DNA of 64,000 nt from the NCBI RefSeq assembly GCF_016907545.1, contig NZ_JAFBCD010000001.1:3782001-3846000 (forward strand), given 5' to 3'. The number at the start of each line of letters is the position of its first letter. Positions within the stretch are counted from its first letter, which is position 1. The notes beneath the pieces were generated by a model. It made no database searches and had not been told where the DNA came from. It saw nothing but the letters and a program-made list of their open reading frames with translations. The translations under genes and the position numbers were made by a program. The stretch comes from Paenarthrobacter ilicis (GTDB lineage: Bacteria > Actinomycetota > Actinomycetes > Actinomycetales > Micrococcaceae). This document shows, in pieces, positions 17,360 through 25,876 of this stretch.

Positions 17360-17812
17360 ATGTTTAAGGGTTTCAAGGACTTTATTCTTCGCGGCAACGT
17401 GATCGAACTGGCGATCGCCGTTGTCATCGGCAGCGCTTTCACCGCGCTTGTTGCTGCTTTCACCAACAACATCATCAACCCCGTGATCGCCGCCGCCGGT
17501 GGCATGAACGCCGATGGACTCGGTTTCAAGATCTGGGACAACAACCCCGCTACGTTCGTCAACTTCGGCGCCGTCATCACCGCGCTGGTGACGTTTGTGA
17601 TCACTGCGGCCGTGGTCTACTTCATCTTCGTAGCGCCCATGAACAAGATCAACTCCCTGGTCAAGGACCGCCTGGCCACCGAGGAACCCGAAGAAGAGCC
17701 GCTGCCGGCGGACACTGCTTTGCTGGCCGAGATCCGCGATCTCCTCAAAGCACAGGCAGCCGCCCGCGACTCCGGCGTTGTTCCCAACCCGGACAACGGC
17801 ACCCTCCGTTAG
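17360..17812 (+). CDS. mscL: Large-conductance mechanosensitive channel MscL
   Basis: A pentameric membrane channel that opens under tension to release solutes on hypo-osmotic shock. The 150-residue protein starts MFKGFKDFILRGNVIELAIAVVIG, the N-terminal amphipathic helix and pore-lining helix of MscL. A second membrane helix runs near residues 70-95 and an acidic C-terminal helical bundle follows. The ATG at 17360 has a strong GGAGGA site. A terminator hairpin follows the gene. Confidence 0.95.
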   Translation: MFKGFKDFILRGNVIELAIAVVIGSAFTALVAAFTNNIINPVIAAAGGMNADGLGFKIWDNNPATFVNFGAVITALVTFVITAAVVYFIFVAPMNKINSLVKDRLATEEPEEEPLPADTALLAEIRDLLKAQAAARDSGVVPNPDNGTLR

Positions 17813-17840
17813 GACTGCGGCGCGACTGCGCACCCTGAAA

Positions 17841-17875
17841 GCCCGGCGTTCTCACCTTGAGGACGCCGGGCTTTT
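17841..17875 (+). terminator. Intrinsic terminator after mscL
   Basis: Stem gcccggcgt with acgccgggc (9 bp, partly paired loop) followed by TTTT, 28 bp after the mscL stop. Confidence 0.85.
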
Positions 17876-17914
17876 GGGTTCAAAAAGGCGCCGGGCTTTG
17901 AACCGGGCTGGTCC

Positions 17915-18169
17915 TCAACCAACCAGCTGGATCCACAGACCCACACCGCGTTCCTTGACCACCATCCGGCGCTCCACAGCTCCCCGTTGGACCAGCCATA
18001 AAACGTCACCATCAGCAGTCACCGCGTCAACCACTCCTTGGTCCACCACGTGGTTGCCATGCCAGATCTGGACGGTATGGCCCACCAAGGACCTCCAGTT
18101 GGTCACCCGTTTTCCCTGCAGGGGCTCGAGCCTGATTCCGAACAGCGGCTCTCTTCTGTTGTAGTGCAC
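17915..18169 (-). CDS. Small conserved-looking protein, function unknown
   Basis: An 84-residue, beta-rich protein with a middle part VGHTVQIWHGNHVVDQGVVDAVTADGDVLWL followed by a charged RRMVVKERG segment. It reads as a small SH3-like or KOW-like barrel. The GTG start at 18169 is supported by GAGGAG seven bases upstream. It stands alone between mscL and the transhydrogenase genes. No function is assigned. Confidence 0.65.
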   Translation of the reverse strand: MHYNRREPLFGIRLEPLQGKRVTNWRSLVGHTVQIWHGNHVVDQGVVDAVTADGDVLWLVQRGAVERRMVVKERGVGLWIQLVG

Positions 18170-18290
18170 CCGTTTGCTCCTCGCTGCCGGACCTCACACT
18201 TCCTTTAAAGGACAGGTGCCTGCGGCGGGCCGGACATGACGCTATTAACCAGACGGCGTGGGGAGGCATTGGTCACAGCACCGCAGCTGC

Positions 18291-18324
18291 CACACCCGGG
18301 GCTGCTTCTCCGTGGGGGTGTGGG
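18291..18324 (-). terminator. Hairpin just downstream of pntB
   Basis: ccacaccc pairs with gggtgtgg (8 bp) three bases beyond the pntB stop. No T tract is visible, so terminator activity is uncertain. Confidence 0.35.
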
Positions 18325-18327
18325 GGT

Positions 18328-19704
18328 TCAGTTCAGCGCCTTCACCGCTCCCAGAACTTTGGTCAGCGAATCCTTGGCATCGCCGAACAGCAACGTGGTG
18401 TGCGGTTCATGAAGCAGCTCATTCTCGATCCCGGCGAATCCCGGGCGCATGGACCGCTTGAGGAACACCACTTGGCGGGCGTCGGCGACCTCCAGGATGG
18501 GCATCCCGTAGATGGGCGAACCGGAGGTGGTTTTGGCCGCAGGATTTACGACGTCGTTGGCGCCCACTACCAGCGCGACGTCGGTGGTCTTGAAGTCCGC
18601 ATTGATGTCGCTCATTTCCTTCAGCGACTCGTACGGAACGTTGGCTTCGGCCAAGAGGACATTCATGTGCCCCGGCATGCGGCCGGCCACAGGATGGATG
18701 GCGAAGTCCACCTCGATCCCCCGGGCTTCCAACGTGGCTGCCAGTTCCGCGGCCGTATGCTGGCCCTGTGCCACAGCAAGTCCGTAGCCGGGGACGATGA
18801 TCACACGCTGCGCGTAGCCGAGCAGCACCGCAACATCCTCGGCGCTGGAGGAACGGACCGGCCTGCTGCTCACTTCCGTGGACCCGGCCGTGCTGCCGCC
18901 TTTGAAGGCCCCGAACATAATGCCTGCCACGCTTCGGCCCATGGCGGCGGCCATGGCACGGGTCAGGATGGTGCCGGACGCTCCCACCAATGTCCCTGCC
19001 ACCAGCAGCAATACGTTGCCCAGCACCAGTCCCGAGGCAGCCACGGCCAATCCGGTGAAGGCATTCAGCAGCGAGATCACGATCGGAACGTCGGCCCCAC
19101 CCACCGGGAGGACCAGGAAGATACCGGCGCCTAGCCCCAGGAGCATTAAGACACCCGCCAAGACAAGCGAGCCGTTCAGGATCACCAGGACACCGGCCGC
19201 CACCGCCGCCAGCAGGACCACTCCCATGAGCACCGGCAGCCCGGGAAAGGTGACGGGCCGGGTAGTCATGAGCCCTTGCAGCTTGGCAAAGGTCACCGCC
19301 GAACCGGCGAAGGACACCGCGCCCACCAGCAACGTGAATACGATCGCCACACGAACCCACGTGTCCGCCGAGTGGGGAAGTTCCAGCAGCGCCACCAGAG
19401 CCGCTGCTCCACCGCCCACGCCGTTGAACAGGGCCACGAGCTGCGGCATCTGAGTCATCTGCACCCTGCGTGCCACCGGCGCCGCGACGGCCGAGCCCAA
19501 CGCCATGGCCGCAAGAATCCACGGGATGTTGTCCAGCTTTACGGACAGGAACACTGTGGCAATGGCCAGCAAAGCACCGAACGCCCCCAGGAGATTTCCG
19601 CGCCGGGCAGTACGCGGCGAATTCAAGCCCCTCAGGGCCAAAATGAAGCACGACGCCGCCACCAGATACAACAGCGCCGTCCACGTTGGGGAAAGGAGTG
19701 TCAC
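18328..19704 (-). CDS. pntB: NAD(P) transhydrogenase subunit beta
   Basis: The beta subunit has about nine N-terminal membrane helices and a C-terminal NADP(H)-binding domain. That domain shows the GYGLAVAQGQHTAAEL loop, HPVAGRMPGHMNVLLAEA and GANDVVNPAA. Its 458-residue length is typical. The enzyme couples proton entry to hydride transfer from NADH to NADP+. The GTG start overlaps the alpha-2 gene by 4 nt, so the three genes form one operon. NADPH supply for biosynthesis or for monooxygenases such as PobA is the expected benefit. Confidence 0.93.
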   Translation of the reverse strand: MTLLSPTWTALLYLVAASCFILALRGLNSPRTARRGNLLGAFGALLAIATVFLSVKLDNIPWILAAMALGSAVAAPVARRVQMTQMPQLVALFNGVGGGAAALVALLELPHSADTWVRVAIVFTLLVGAVSFAGSAVTFAKLQGLMTTRPVTFPGLPVLMGVVLLAAVAAGVLVILNGSLVLAGVLMLLGLGAGIFLVLPVGGADVPIVISLLNAFTGLAVAASGLVLGNVLLLVAGTLVGASGTILTRAMAAAMGRSVAGIMFGAFKGGSTAGSTEVSSRPVRSSSAEDVAVLLGYAQRVIIVPGYGLAVAQGQHTAAELAATLEARGIEVDFAIHPVAGRMPGHMNVLLAEANVPYESLKEMSDINADFKTTDVALVVGANDVVNPAAKTTSGSPIYGMPILEVADARQVVFLKRSMRPGFAGIENELLHEPHTTLLFGDAKDSLTKVLGAVKALN

Positions 19705-20060
19705 CGTCGCCCCTCCTCGCCGGAAGCAGGGGCCTGGCCCTGCTTGACTGACGGTGTGGCGGCTTCAGCGTTCGACGGCGGCTGTTGCCTTCCGCGGAAC
19801 ATCTCCAGCATGCGGTCGGTCACCACAAAGCCGCCCACGAGGTTGGCGGTGGCAAGGACAACAGCCAACAGCGCAACAACCAGCACCCACGGATCGTGTG
19901 CCTGCCCGGCCACGATGATGGCCCCCACCAGGATGATGCCGTGGATGGCGTTGGCTCCGGACATGAGCGGCGTATGGAGGGTGCTGGATACCTTGCTGAC
20001 CACCTCAAAACCCACGAAGACGGCCAGCACCGTGATGGTCAGGAGACTGACGCCGTCCAT
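19701..20060 (-). CDS. NAD(P) transhydrogenase subunit alpha part 2 (membrane)
   Basis: A 119-residue membrane piece with three to four helices. It includes TPLMSGANAIHGIILVGAI, a segment conserved in the alpha-subunit membrane domain. In many bacteria this domain is a separate polypeptide, as here. A hydrophilic tail rich in Gln, Pro and Glu follows. It overlaps pntB by 4 nt and the alpha-1 gene by 1 nt. Confidence 0.92.
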   Translation of the reverse strand: MDGVSLLTITVLAVFVGFEVVSKVSSTLHTPLMSGANAIHGIILVGAIIVAGQAHDPWVLVVALLAVVLATANLVGGFVVTDRMLEMFRGRQQPPSNAEAATPSVKQGQAPASGEEGRR

Positions 20061-21256
20061 CAGCCCGCTCCTTCCACGGGAACGGATTGCTGGTGGGCTG
20101 GCCCGGGATCGCCGGCGAGGGCCGCTAGTGCTTCCGCTGTGGGCGCGTGGACCACCTTGCCGTTGTGGGTCAGGCAGGTCCCGGACACCACCTCATCATC
20201 AAAGTCGGGGGCCACCACGCCATCCCGGGTCATGAGCGCCAGCAGGTTGGCAACGTTCTTGGCGTAAAGGCGCGATGCATCCGCTGCCATGGCCGATGCC
20301 GGATCCTTGAGTCCCACCACCGTGACACTGCCAAAACCTCCGCTGGCCGGGACTGAAATCTCTTGTCCGGGGATGCTTCCCTCTACGTTGCCTCCCGACT
20401 CCGCGGCGAGGTCAATGACCACGGAGCCCGCTTTCATGCCCTGCACCATGTCCCGGCTGACCAGGGCCGGGGCCCTCCTGCCAGGAACGGCCGCGGTGGT
20501 GATCAGCACGTCCGACTGGGCAACGTGCGGCGCCAGCAGTGCCCGTTGCAGCGCTCCCCTGTCCGCGCTCAGTTCGCGGGCGTAACCGCCGCTGGCTTCC
20601 GCCGTTTCCAGGTCCAGCTTGATGAACGTTCCACCCATGGACGCCACCTCATCTGCGGACGCCGGCCGGATGTCGTTGGCGGACACCCGCGCCCCGAGTC
20701 TCTTGGCTGTACCAATGGCCTGCAATCCGGCCACCCCTGCACCCAGCACCAACACCCTGGCCGGCGGGACCGTCCCGGCCGCCGTCATGTACAGGGGAAA
20801 GAACCGGGGCAGGCGAATGGCCGCCTCAAGAACGCAGCGATACCCGGCCACCAAAGCTTGCGAGGTGAGCGCGTCCATGGACTGCGCCCGGGAGATGCGG
20901 GGCACCAGCTCCATGGCAAACGCCGTGATTCCGCCGGCGGCGAGCGCCTGGACGGTAGCCGGCTCCGACGACGGCGACCCGAACCCGATGGACACTGCAC
21001 CGCGGCGGAGGGCGGCCGCCGTCGAACGTTCCATGGGGCGCACGTGGCAGAAAACATCAAGGGAGCCGAGGTCCAAGGCCGCCACCACCGTGGCCCCTGC
21101 GTCCCGGTATTCCTGGTCGCTGTGACCGGCAGCGGAGCCTGCGCCGGATTGAATCTCGACATCGAGCCCCAGTGCGGTCAATTGCCGGACAGTTTCCGGC
21201 GTGGCGGCCACCCGCGACTCGCCCTCGAGTACCTCGCGTGCAACGCCTGCTTTCAC
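20060..21256 (-). CDS. NAD(P) transhydrogenase subunit alpha part 1 (NAD-binding)
   Basis: A 398-residue soluble subunit of the alanine-dehydrogenase/PNT family. It has the early EVLEGESRVAATPETV motif, PRISRAQSMDALTSQ (RQD-loop region), the Rossmann motif VLGAGVAGLQAIGTA and the later DLAAESGGNVEGS. It binds NAD(H) in the cytosol and docks on the membrane parts encoded by the next two genes. The GTG start has GAGAGGAG upstream. Confidence 0.93.
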   Translation of the reverse strand: MKAGVAREVLEGESRVAATPETVRQLTALGLDVEIQSGAGSAAGHSDQEYRDAGATVVAALDLGSLDVFCHVRPMERSTAAALRRGAVSIGFGSPSSEPATVQALAAGGITAFAMELVPRISRAQSMDALTSQALVAGYRCVLEAAIRLPRFFPLYMTAAGTVPPARVLVLGAGVAGLQAIGTAKRLGARVSANDIRPASADEVASMGGTFIKLDLETAEASGGYARELSADRGALQRALLAPHVAQSDVLITTAAVPGRRAPALVSRDMVQGMKAGSVVIDLAAESGGNVEGSIPGQEISVPASGGFGSVTVVGLKDPASAMAADASRLYAKNVANLLALMTRDGVVAPDFDDEVVSGTCLTHNGKVVHAPTAEALAALAGDPGPAHQQSVPVEGAG

Positions 21257-21338
21257 CTGCCGCTCCTCTCCGGAACAGACCAGAACGTGGTTGCCACGAG
21301 TTTATGCACGCGGACGGGGCAGCGATAGGTACCGCGAG

Positions 21339-21355
21339 GTTTGAAAATGTTCGAA
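21339..21355. promoter_or_regulatory. Operator-like site upstream of beta-propeller gene 1
   Basis: GTTTGAAAATGTTCGAA occurs here and is repeated exactly at 37345-37361 before the second ABC module. It contains the TGTTCGAA core also found at 35118-35126 before the DeoR/LacI-type regulator. It lies in the divergent gap between the transhydrogenase operon and propeller gene 1. Confidence 0.55.
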
Positions 21356-21478
21356 TCATGGAATTCGACGGCGGGCGGACGGACCATGGATGGCAGGTGC
21401 CCTGAACGTGTCCGGAACGTCTCGGAAGCTACCACCCCCTGGACCCCCCCAACGGGATACTCAATGAGGAGACCTTCC

Positions 21479-23494
21479 ATGTCCTTTTCCCTGAATCGCC
21501 GTCAGCTGCTTCAGACCGGCGGAATGGCCGGACTGGCCGCCGCGTTCGCTTCGATGTCCGCTGGCGCAGCCAACGCTGCCAAGCCTTTGACCGCTTCCGG
21601 GCCCCTGATCACTGACTTGGGGCCCGCCGTCGTGCAGTTCTCCCTCATGAGTTCACTCCTGGTGGGCGACACCGTGTACATCGGATCCCGCAACCTTAAT
21701 CCCGTGCGGATCATCGGCTACCACCTTCCGACCGGACGGGTGACGTCGCGGACGGACCTGGGCTCGGGCTACAGCATCCAGGCCCTGGCCGCAGATCCCA
21801 GCGGGCGGTACCTCTACGCCGGCGTGCTCCGCGACGGCATGGACGGCCAACCGAACATCTACCGCTGGGACCTCAACACTCCGGCCTCCCCGGCTGTGGG
21901 TGTTGGCCAAACGGGTGACCGCGATATCAGGGCGCTCGCCGTGGCCCCTGACGGCAGGGTGTACGCGGCCGGCGGCGGACTCACCACCAACGCCCCGTCC
22001 CTGTGGGAATACGATCCCGCCACCAACGCAACCACCAGCTGGGGCATCCCGGACCCGGGGGCCACGATCGCCCAGGCCGTTGCCGCGACGGCAGCCTACG
22101 TGTATTTCGGCACCGGCAGCACGCTCGGTGGTGGCAACGGTTCAAGCCCTGGCCGCTTGTTCGCGTTCGACCGGACCACCAAGGCTTTCACCAACATCCT
22201 CCCGGCCGAGGTTGCAGCAGGGGTTTCCGTGACCTCGCTCAGCGTGTTGGACGGCCAGCTCGGCGTCGGAGTGAAGGGCCCGGGCAAGTCCGTGCTGATC
22301 AGCCTGACGGACCACACCAAGTACACCATCATCGCCAAGACAGGTGTCATGTTCCGGCAGCTGGGGAACCAGGTCTTCTTCGTGAAGGAACCCGGTGTCT
22401 GGTCCTACAACATGGCCACCAAAAAGATCACCCAGATCCTCACGGAGGACGTTGGCGCCATGTGGGGCCTGGATGTCTACGGCAGTAAGGCGTTGACCGT
22501 TTCCTCCTACGATGTCATCGAGATCGACCCCGTGGCCAAGACCGCCGTGAAACACGATCTGGCCGATGCCGGGGCGCCGGGCGGGCCGCAGCAGTGCATG
22601 GGCCTCGCCGCCGGCGCTGGAGACATTTACGTGGGCGGAACAGGCGTGATCGCCAGGCACCAACCAGCAATCTCCCAGGTGTCCTACCTGCGGGCCACCG
22701 GTGAAGCAAAGGACGCCGTGGTGGTGGGCGGGGTCCTTTTCACGGGCCAGTACAACTCCCGCGGCATCCTCTCGTACGATCCCGCCACGGGCCAACTCCC
22801 CCATCAGGTGGCAGCACTCCCGGCCGGTCAGAACCGTCCGTTGGATGTCTGTTGGGACACGGTCAACAGCCTGGTGATCGCCGGTGCCCAGAATGACACC
22901 GGTGGTGGTGGCTGTTTCGCCGCCTACAACCCGGCCACCGCCCAAGTGGTCACCACCGTGAACCCGATCGATACCCTCCAGATGGTCCGCGCCGTGGCCA
23001 CCCGCCAAGGAACGGCCTACCTGGGCGGCGACAACATCTACCCCGACGGCCCCCGGAGCACGGTGGTGGCCTGGGATCCTGTGGCGAATCAGGAGTTGTG
23101 GCGGCTGGATCCCGGCCAATCCGCGGGAATCGCTGCCCTGGCCGTGCAGGGCAAGTACCTCTACGGCATGTCCCGGCGGGCGGCGGGCCTCTTCGTCATC
23201 GACCTTGAAACCCGGCAGGTGGTCCACCGCGGCGACCTCAGCAGTGTGTGCACCGACTTCGGCGCCCTCCAGGTGAGCCGCGGGATCGTGTACGGCGTTT
23301 CCGACACCACTGTTTTCCGCATCGACCCCATGACCTTCGCTGTGTCAGTGGTGGTGGCCGGCATCAACGGCGGCTGGTACAGCGGCCCCCACATCACCGC
23401 GGACGAGGACGGCCTCCTGTACACGCTGCGGGGGCCCAACCTGGTCCGGATCGACGATCAACAGGCGATGCAGGCGCTGCGGAAAGCGAACTGA
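21479..23494 (+). CDS. Tat-exported PQQ/YVTN-type beta-propeller protein (copy 1)
   Basis: A 671-residue secreted protein. The N-terminus NRRQLLQTGGMAGLAAAFASM has a twin-arginine export motif, a hydrophobic stretch and AxA-type cleavage sites near 30-35. The rest is a series of beta-propeller blades with repeated YIGSRNL, YLYAG, VYVGG- and YLYGM-like strands. It is a clear paralogue of the product of 35151-37172, starting with the shared block GPAVVQFSLMS-x-LLVGDT. No catalytic motif is recognised; a lyase, dehydrogenase-like or glycan-binding role is possible. The ATG at 21479 has GAGGAG upstream. It converges on the ROK repressor gene. Confidence 0.8.
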   Translation: MSFSLNRRQLLQTGGMAGLAAAFASMSAGAANAAKPLTASGPLITDLGPAVVQFSLMSSLLVGDTVYIGSRNLNPVRIIGYHLPTGRVTSRTDLGSGYSIQALAADPSGRYLYAGVLRDGMDGQPNIYRWDLNTPASPAVGVGQTGDRDIRALAVAPDGRVYAAGGGLTTNAPSLWEYDPATNATTSWGIPDPGATIAQAVAATAAYVYFGTGSTLGGGNGSSPGRLFAFDRTTKAFTNILPAEVAAGVSVTSLSVLDGQLGVGVKGPGKSVLISLTDHTKYTIIAKTGVMFRQLGNQVFFVKEPGVWSYNMATKKITQILTEDVGAMWGLDVYGSKALTVSSYDVIEIDPVAKTAVKHDLADAGAPGGPQQCMGLAAGAGDIYVGGTGVIARHQPAISQVSYLRATGEAKDAVVVGGVLFTGQYNSRGILSYDPATGQLPHQVAALPAGQNRPLDVCWDTVNSLVIAGAQNDTGGGGCFAAYNPATAQVVTTVNPIDTLQMVRAVATRQGTAYLGGDNIYPDGPRSTVVAWDPVANQELWRLDPGQSAGIAALAVQGKYLYGMSRRAAGLFVIDLETRQVVHRGDLSSVCTDFGALQVSRGIVYGVSDTTVFRIDPMTFAVSVVVAGINGGWYSGPHITADEDGLLYTLRGPNLVRIDDQQAMQALRKAN

Positions 23495-23525
23495 TCCCGT
23501 CGGTTCGGTGGGCGCCGGGTTGCGG

Positions 23526-24707
23526 TCAGGCTGTCCTGGCCGGCCGCAACCCTCCGGGCTGTGATCCTTCGGGCTGTGAGTCCCGGGCCGAGAACAACCC
23601 GTCCAACACGGAGCACGCCGCGCCCCGTGCCACAGCAGCCCGGTCGGTCGTGACCGTATCAATCCCAGGAGCCGGAGTGCCCACATGACGAAATTGCCCC
23701 AGGAAAGCCGTTGCGGCCTGCTCCGGAAGGCTGCCCATCCTGGCCTCGGGCGCGAACCCCACCATCACACGTTCCGGCCCCAAAACCTTGGCGATATTCG
23801 CCATACCGGTACCCAAGTGCACGGCGGCGTCGGCAATCAGTTCGCCGTCGAGGTCAGGCATGACCCCGCGGTCTTCGCCCGTCCGCAACAGTTCCTGCTG
23901 CATTCCCCACAGGCTGGCGCGGGTTTCCAGGCAGTCATCCGCACCGCAGTGGCACGGCCGGGCAGGGCCGCCGCCAGTCAAGGAACGGGTGTGGGCGAAG
24001 CCGCCTGCAGCGCCGTTGAAGCCCCGTTGGATACGGCCTTCAACCACCACTGCGGACCCCAGACTGGTGCCGACGCTGATGACCAACAGGTCGCGGCCGG
24101 CGAAAGAACCGTCGAAGAGGAGTCCGCGGGCGTAGGCGTTGACGTAGCTGTCGATGACGACGGGCAAGCCGTTGGCCTGTTCCAGGATGCCTTGGAACGG
24201 GACATCGGCCCAGTCCATGGCCCCGCTGTGCTGCACCGTCCCGCCGGTTTGGTCCACGACTCCGGAGACCGCAACGCCCACACCTATGAGCTTGGCAGTG
24301 TTGGTCCCGGCCGCGGTTGCGACCGCCAGGGCCACGGCTTCCGCAGCAGCGTGGGGCTGCGTCGAATCAAGTGGCTCGGTATGCGAGGCCACCGCGCCAC
24401 CGCGCAAATCTACGACGACGGCGAGAGCCTCCGTGGCGGACAGCCGCACCCCCGCGGCGAAGACACCCTCGCGGCCAAGCTCCAGCAACCGTGCAGGACG
24501 GCCGCCTGTGCCGCGCTCGATCTCCGTTTCCACCAGGAGCTGTTGCTGCAGGAGCTTATTGGTGATCCCCGTGATACTGGCCGGGCTGAGCCCTGTTTGC
24601 CCAGCGATGGCCGCCCGCGAAACCGGTGCCATGGTGCGCACGACATCGAGCACCAAGGCCTCATTGATCTCGCGGATCAGTGCCTTGCTTCCTGCGCGGG
24701 GCTTCAT
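23526..24707 (-). CDS. ROK-family transcriptional repressor (XylR/NagC type)
   Basis: A 393-residue regulator with an N-terminal winged HTH (about residues 10-70, AIAGQTGLSPASITGITNKLL) and a C-terminal ROK sugar-kinase-like domain. The latter keeps DSYVNAYARG in place of the kinase D-N region and a zinc site PCHCGADDCLET. The usual kinase N-terminal DIGGT is absent, consistent with a sensor rather than an enzyme. The ATG at 24707 has AGGAGAA upstream. It diverges from the sulfatase operon and a textbook XylR-type operator lies between them, so it should repress that operon until a sugar binds. Confidence 0.88.
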   Translation of the reverse strand: MKPRAGSKALIREINEALVLDVVRTMAPVSRAAIAGQTGLSPASITGITNKLLQQQLLVETEIERGTGGRPARLLELGREGVFAAGVRLSATEALAVVVDLRGGAVASHTEPLDSTQPHAAAEAVALAVATAAGTNTAKLIGVGVAVSGVVDQTGGTVQHSGAMDWADVPFQGILEQANGLPVVIDSYVNAYARGLLFDGSFAGRDLLVISVGTSLGSAVVVEGRIQRGFNGAAGGFAHTRSLTGGGPARPCHCGADDCLETRASLWGMQQELLRTGEDRGVMPDLDGELIADAAVHLGTGMANIAKVLGPERVMVGFAPEARMGSLPEQAATAFLGQFRHVGTPAPGIDTVTTDRAAVARGAACSVLDGLFSARDSQPEGSQPGGLRPARTA

Positions 24708-24795
24708 TGCACGCTTCTCCTGGGTTGGTGCCAACGTGGGCCTTTCCCATTCTGGCATCGGTGCCACGCGGGACGGTCATCCAGTCGACTTTTAG

Positions 24796-24820
24796 TTAGT
24801 TTAGTCATTGACAAAACTAA
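24796..24820. promoter_or_regulatory. XylR-type ROK operator
   Basis: A perfect inverted repeat, TTAGTTT and AAACTAA with an 11-bp spacer, lies in the gap between the ROK repressor and the divergent dehydrogenase-sulfatase operon. It overlaps the -35 of the predicted promoter, suiting repression. Confidence 0.8.
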
Positions 24821-24837
24821 TACGCAATCAGTACCGT
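24808..24837 (+). promoter_or_regulatory. Predicted promoter of the sulfatase/ABC operon
   Basis: A consensus TTGACA (24808-24813) is followed after 18 bp by TACCGT (24832-24837), a TAnnnT -10. The next gene's ATG begins 7 bp later with no ribosome site, so the transcript is probably leaderless. The ROK operator overlaps the -35. Confidence 0.6.
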
Positions 24838-24844
24838 CAACCGC

Positions 24845-25873
24845 ATGAACTCCACCAGCGCCGTTGAACAGCCGCCTGCTCTCCGGATCCTCCTCAGCAT
24901 TCCCGACGCCGAATTCAGCCCATTCTTCCCGGCATCAACACTGGCTGCGCTCCACGAACTCGGCGAGGTGACGGTGGTGGCGCCCGCAGACCTCCAATCC
25001 CCCCGGGCATTCGCCAAGGCTGCAGGAGATGCCGAAGTCGCCATCACTGCCTGGGGCTTTCCACGCCTTGATGCCGGGCGCCTTGCACTGGCTCCGAAAC
25101 TCCGCTGCGTCCTGCACGCAGCCTCCTCGGTGCACTTCCTGGTCAGCGACGCCTTCTGGGAGGCCGGCATCCCCATCTCGCAGTCCGGAGCGGCGATGGC
25201 ACCTGCCGTCGCAGAGCACTCCCTCACCTTCACGCTGGTCCTTCTGCGCCGGATCGAACGCCTCGACCACAGCCTCCGCTCCGGTGCCATGTGGGACGAA
25301 GCCCGCACAGTGAGGCGTGCCAGGGAAATTTCCGGCGCCACAATCGGAGTGGTGGGCGCTTCGCGGACGGGCCGCAGGTACATCGAGGCGTGCATGGCCT
25401 TGGGCGCAGAGATCAGCATCTATGATCCCTACCTTGCGCCGGGCGACCCGCTGGCCTCCCGCTCCACCACGCTGGAGGCACTGTTCGCCGGAAGCGACGT
25501 GGTGGCGGTCCATGCGCCGGACACCCCTGAAACTCGAGGCCTCATCGGCGAAGATCAGCTGGCACTCCTCAAAGATGGCGCCGCCTTCGTCAATACCGCC
25601 CGCTCAACCGTCGTGGACATGGATGCGCTGTACGCCGCGGTGTCCTCCGGCCGCATCGACGCCGCCTTGGATGTCTTTGATGACGAGCCATTGCCCGCCG
25701 ATGACCGTTGGCGGCACTTGCCCAATGCCCTCCTCACCCCGCACATCGCGGGCGCCACCGTGGAATCCCGGCGGAGGGCCGGGCTGATCGTGGTGGACGA
25801 GCTTCGCCGCTTCCTCGCCAACCAGCCGATGGAACACGCCATAACCCGCACTGACCTGGAGAGGATGGGGTAG
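24845..25873 (+). CDS. D-isomer-specific 2-hydroxyacid dehydrogenase family protein (copy 1)
   Basis: A 342-residue NAD(P)-dependent oxidoreductase. It has the Rossmann motif GVVGASRTGRRYIE in the middle and the three family active-site residues: Arg in NTARSTVVD, Glu in DVFDDEPLP and His in LLTPHIAG. It is the first gene of the operon and its ATG has no Shine-Dalgarno site. The substrate is unknown; a sugar-derived hydroxyacid or keto acid is expected from the neighbours. The sulfatase gene follows three bases after the stop. A second family member is at 40682-41695. Confidence 0.85.
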   Translation: MNSTSAVEQPPALRILLSIPDAEFSPFFPASTLAALHELGEVTVVAPADLQSPRAFAKAAGDAEVAITAWGFPRLDAGRLALAPKLRCVLHAASSVHFLVSDAFWEAGIPISQSGAAMAPAVAEHSLTFTLVLLRRIERLDHSLRSGAMWDEARTVRRAREISGATIGVVGASRTGRRYIEACMALGAEISIYDPYLAPGDPLASRSTTLEALFAGSDVVAVHAPDTPETRGLIGEDQLALLKDGAAFVNTARSTVVDMDALYAAVSSGRIDAALDVFDDEPLPADDRWRHLPNALLTPHIAGATVESRRRAGLIVVDELRRFLANQPMEHAITRTDLERMG

Positions 25874-25876
25874 TTC

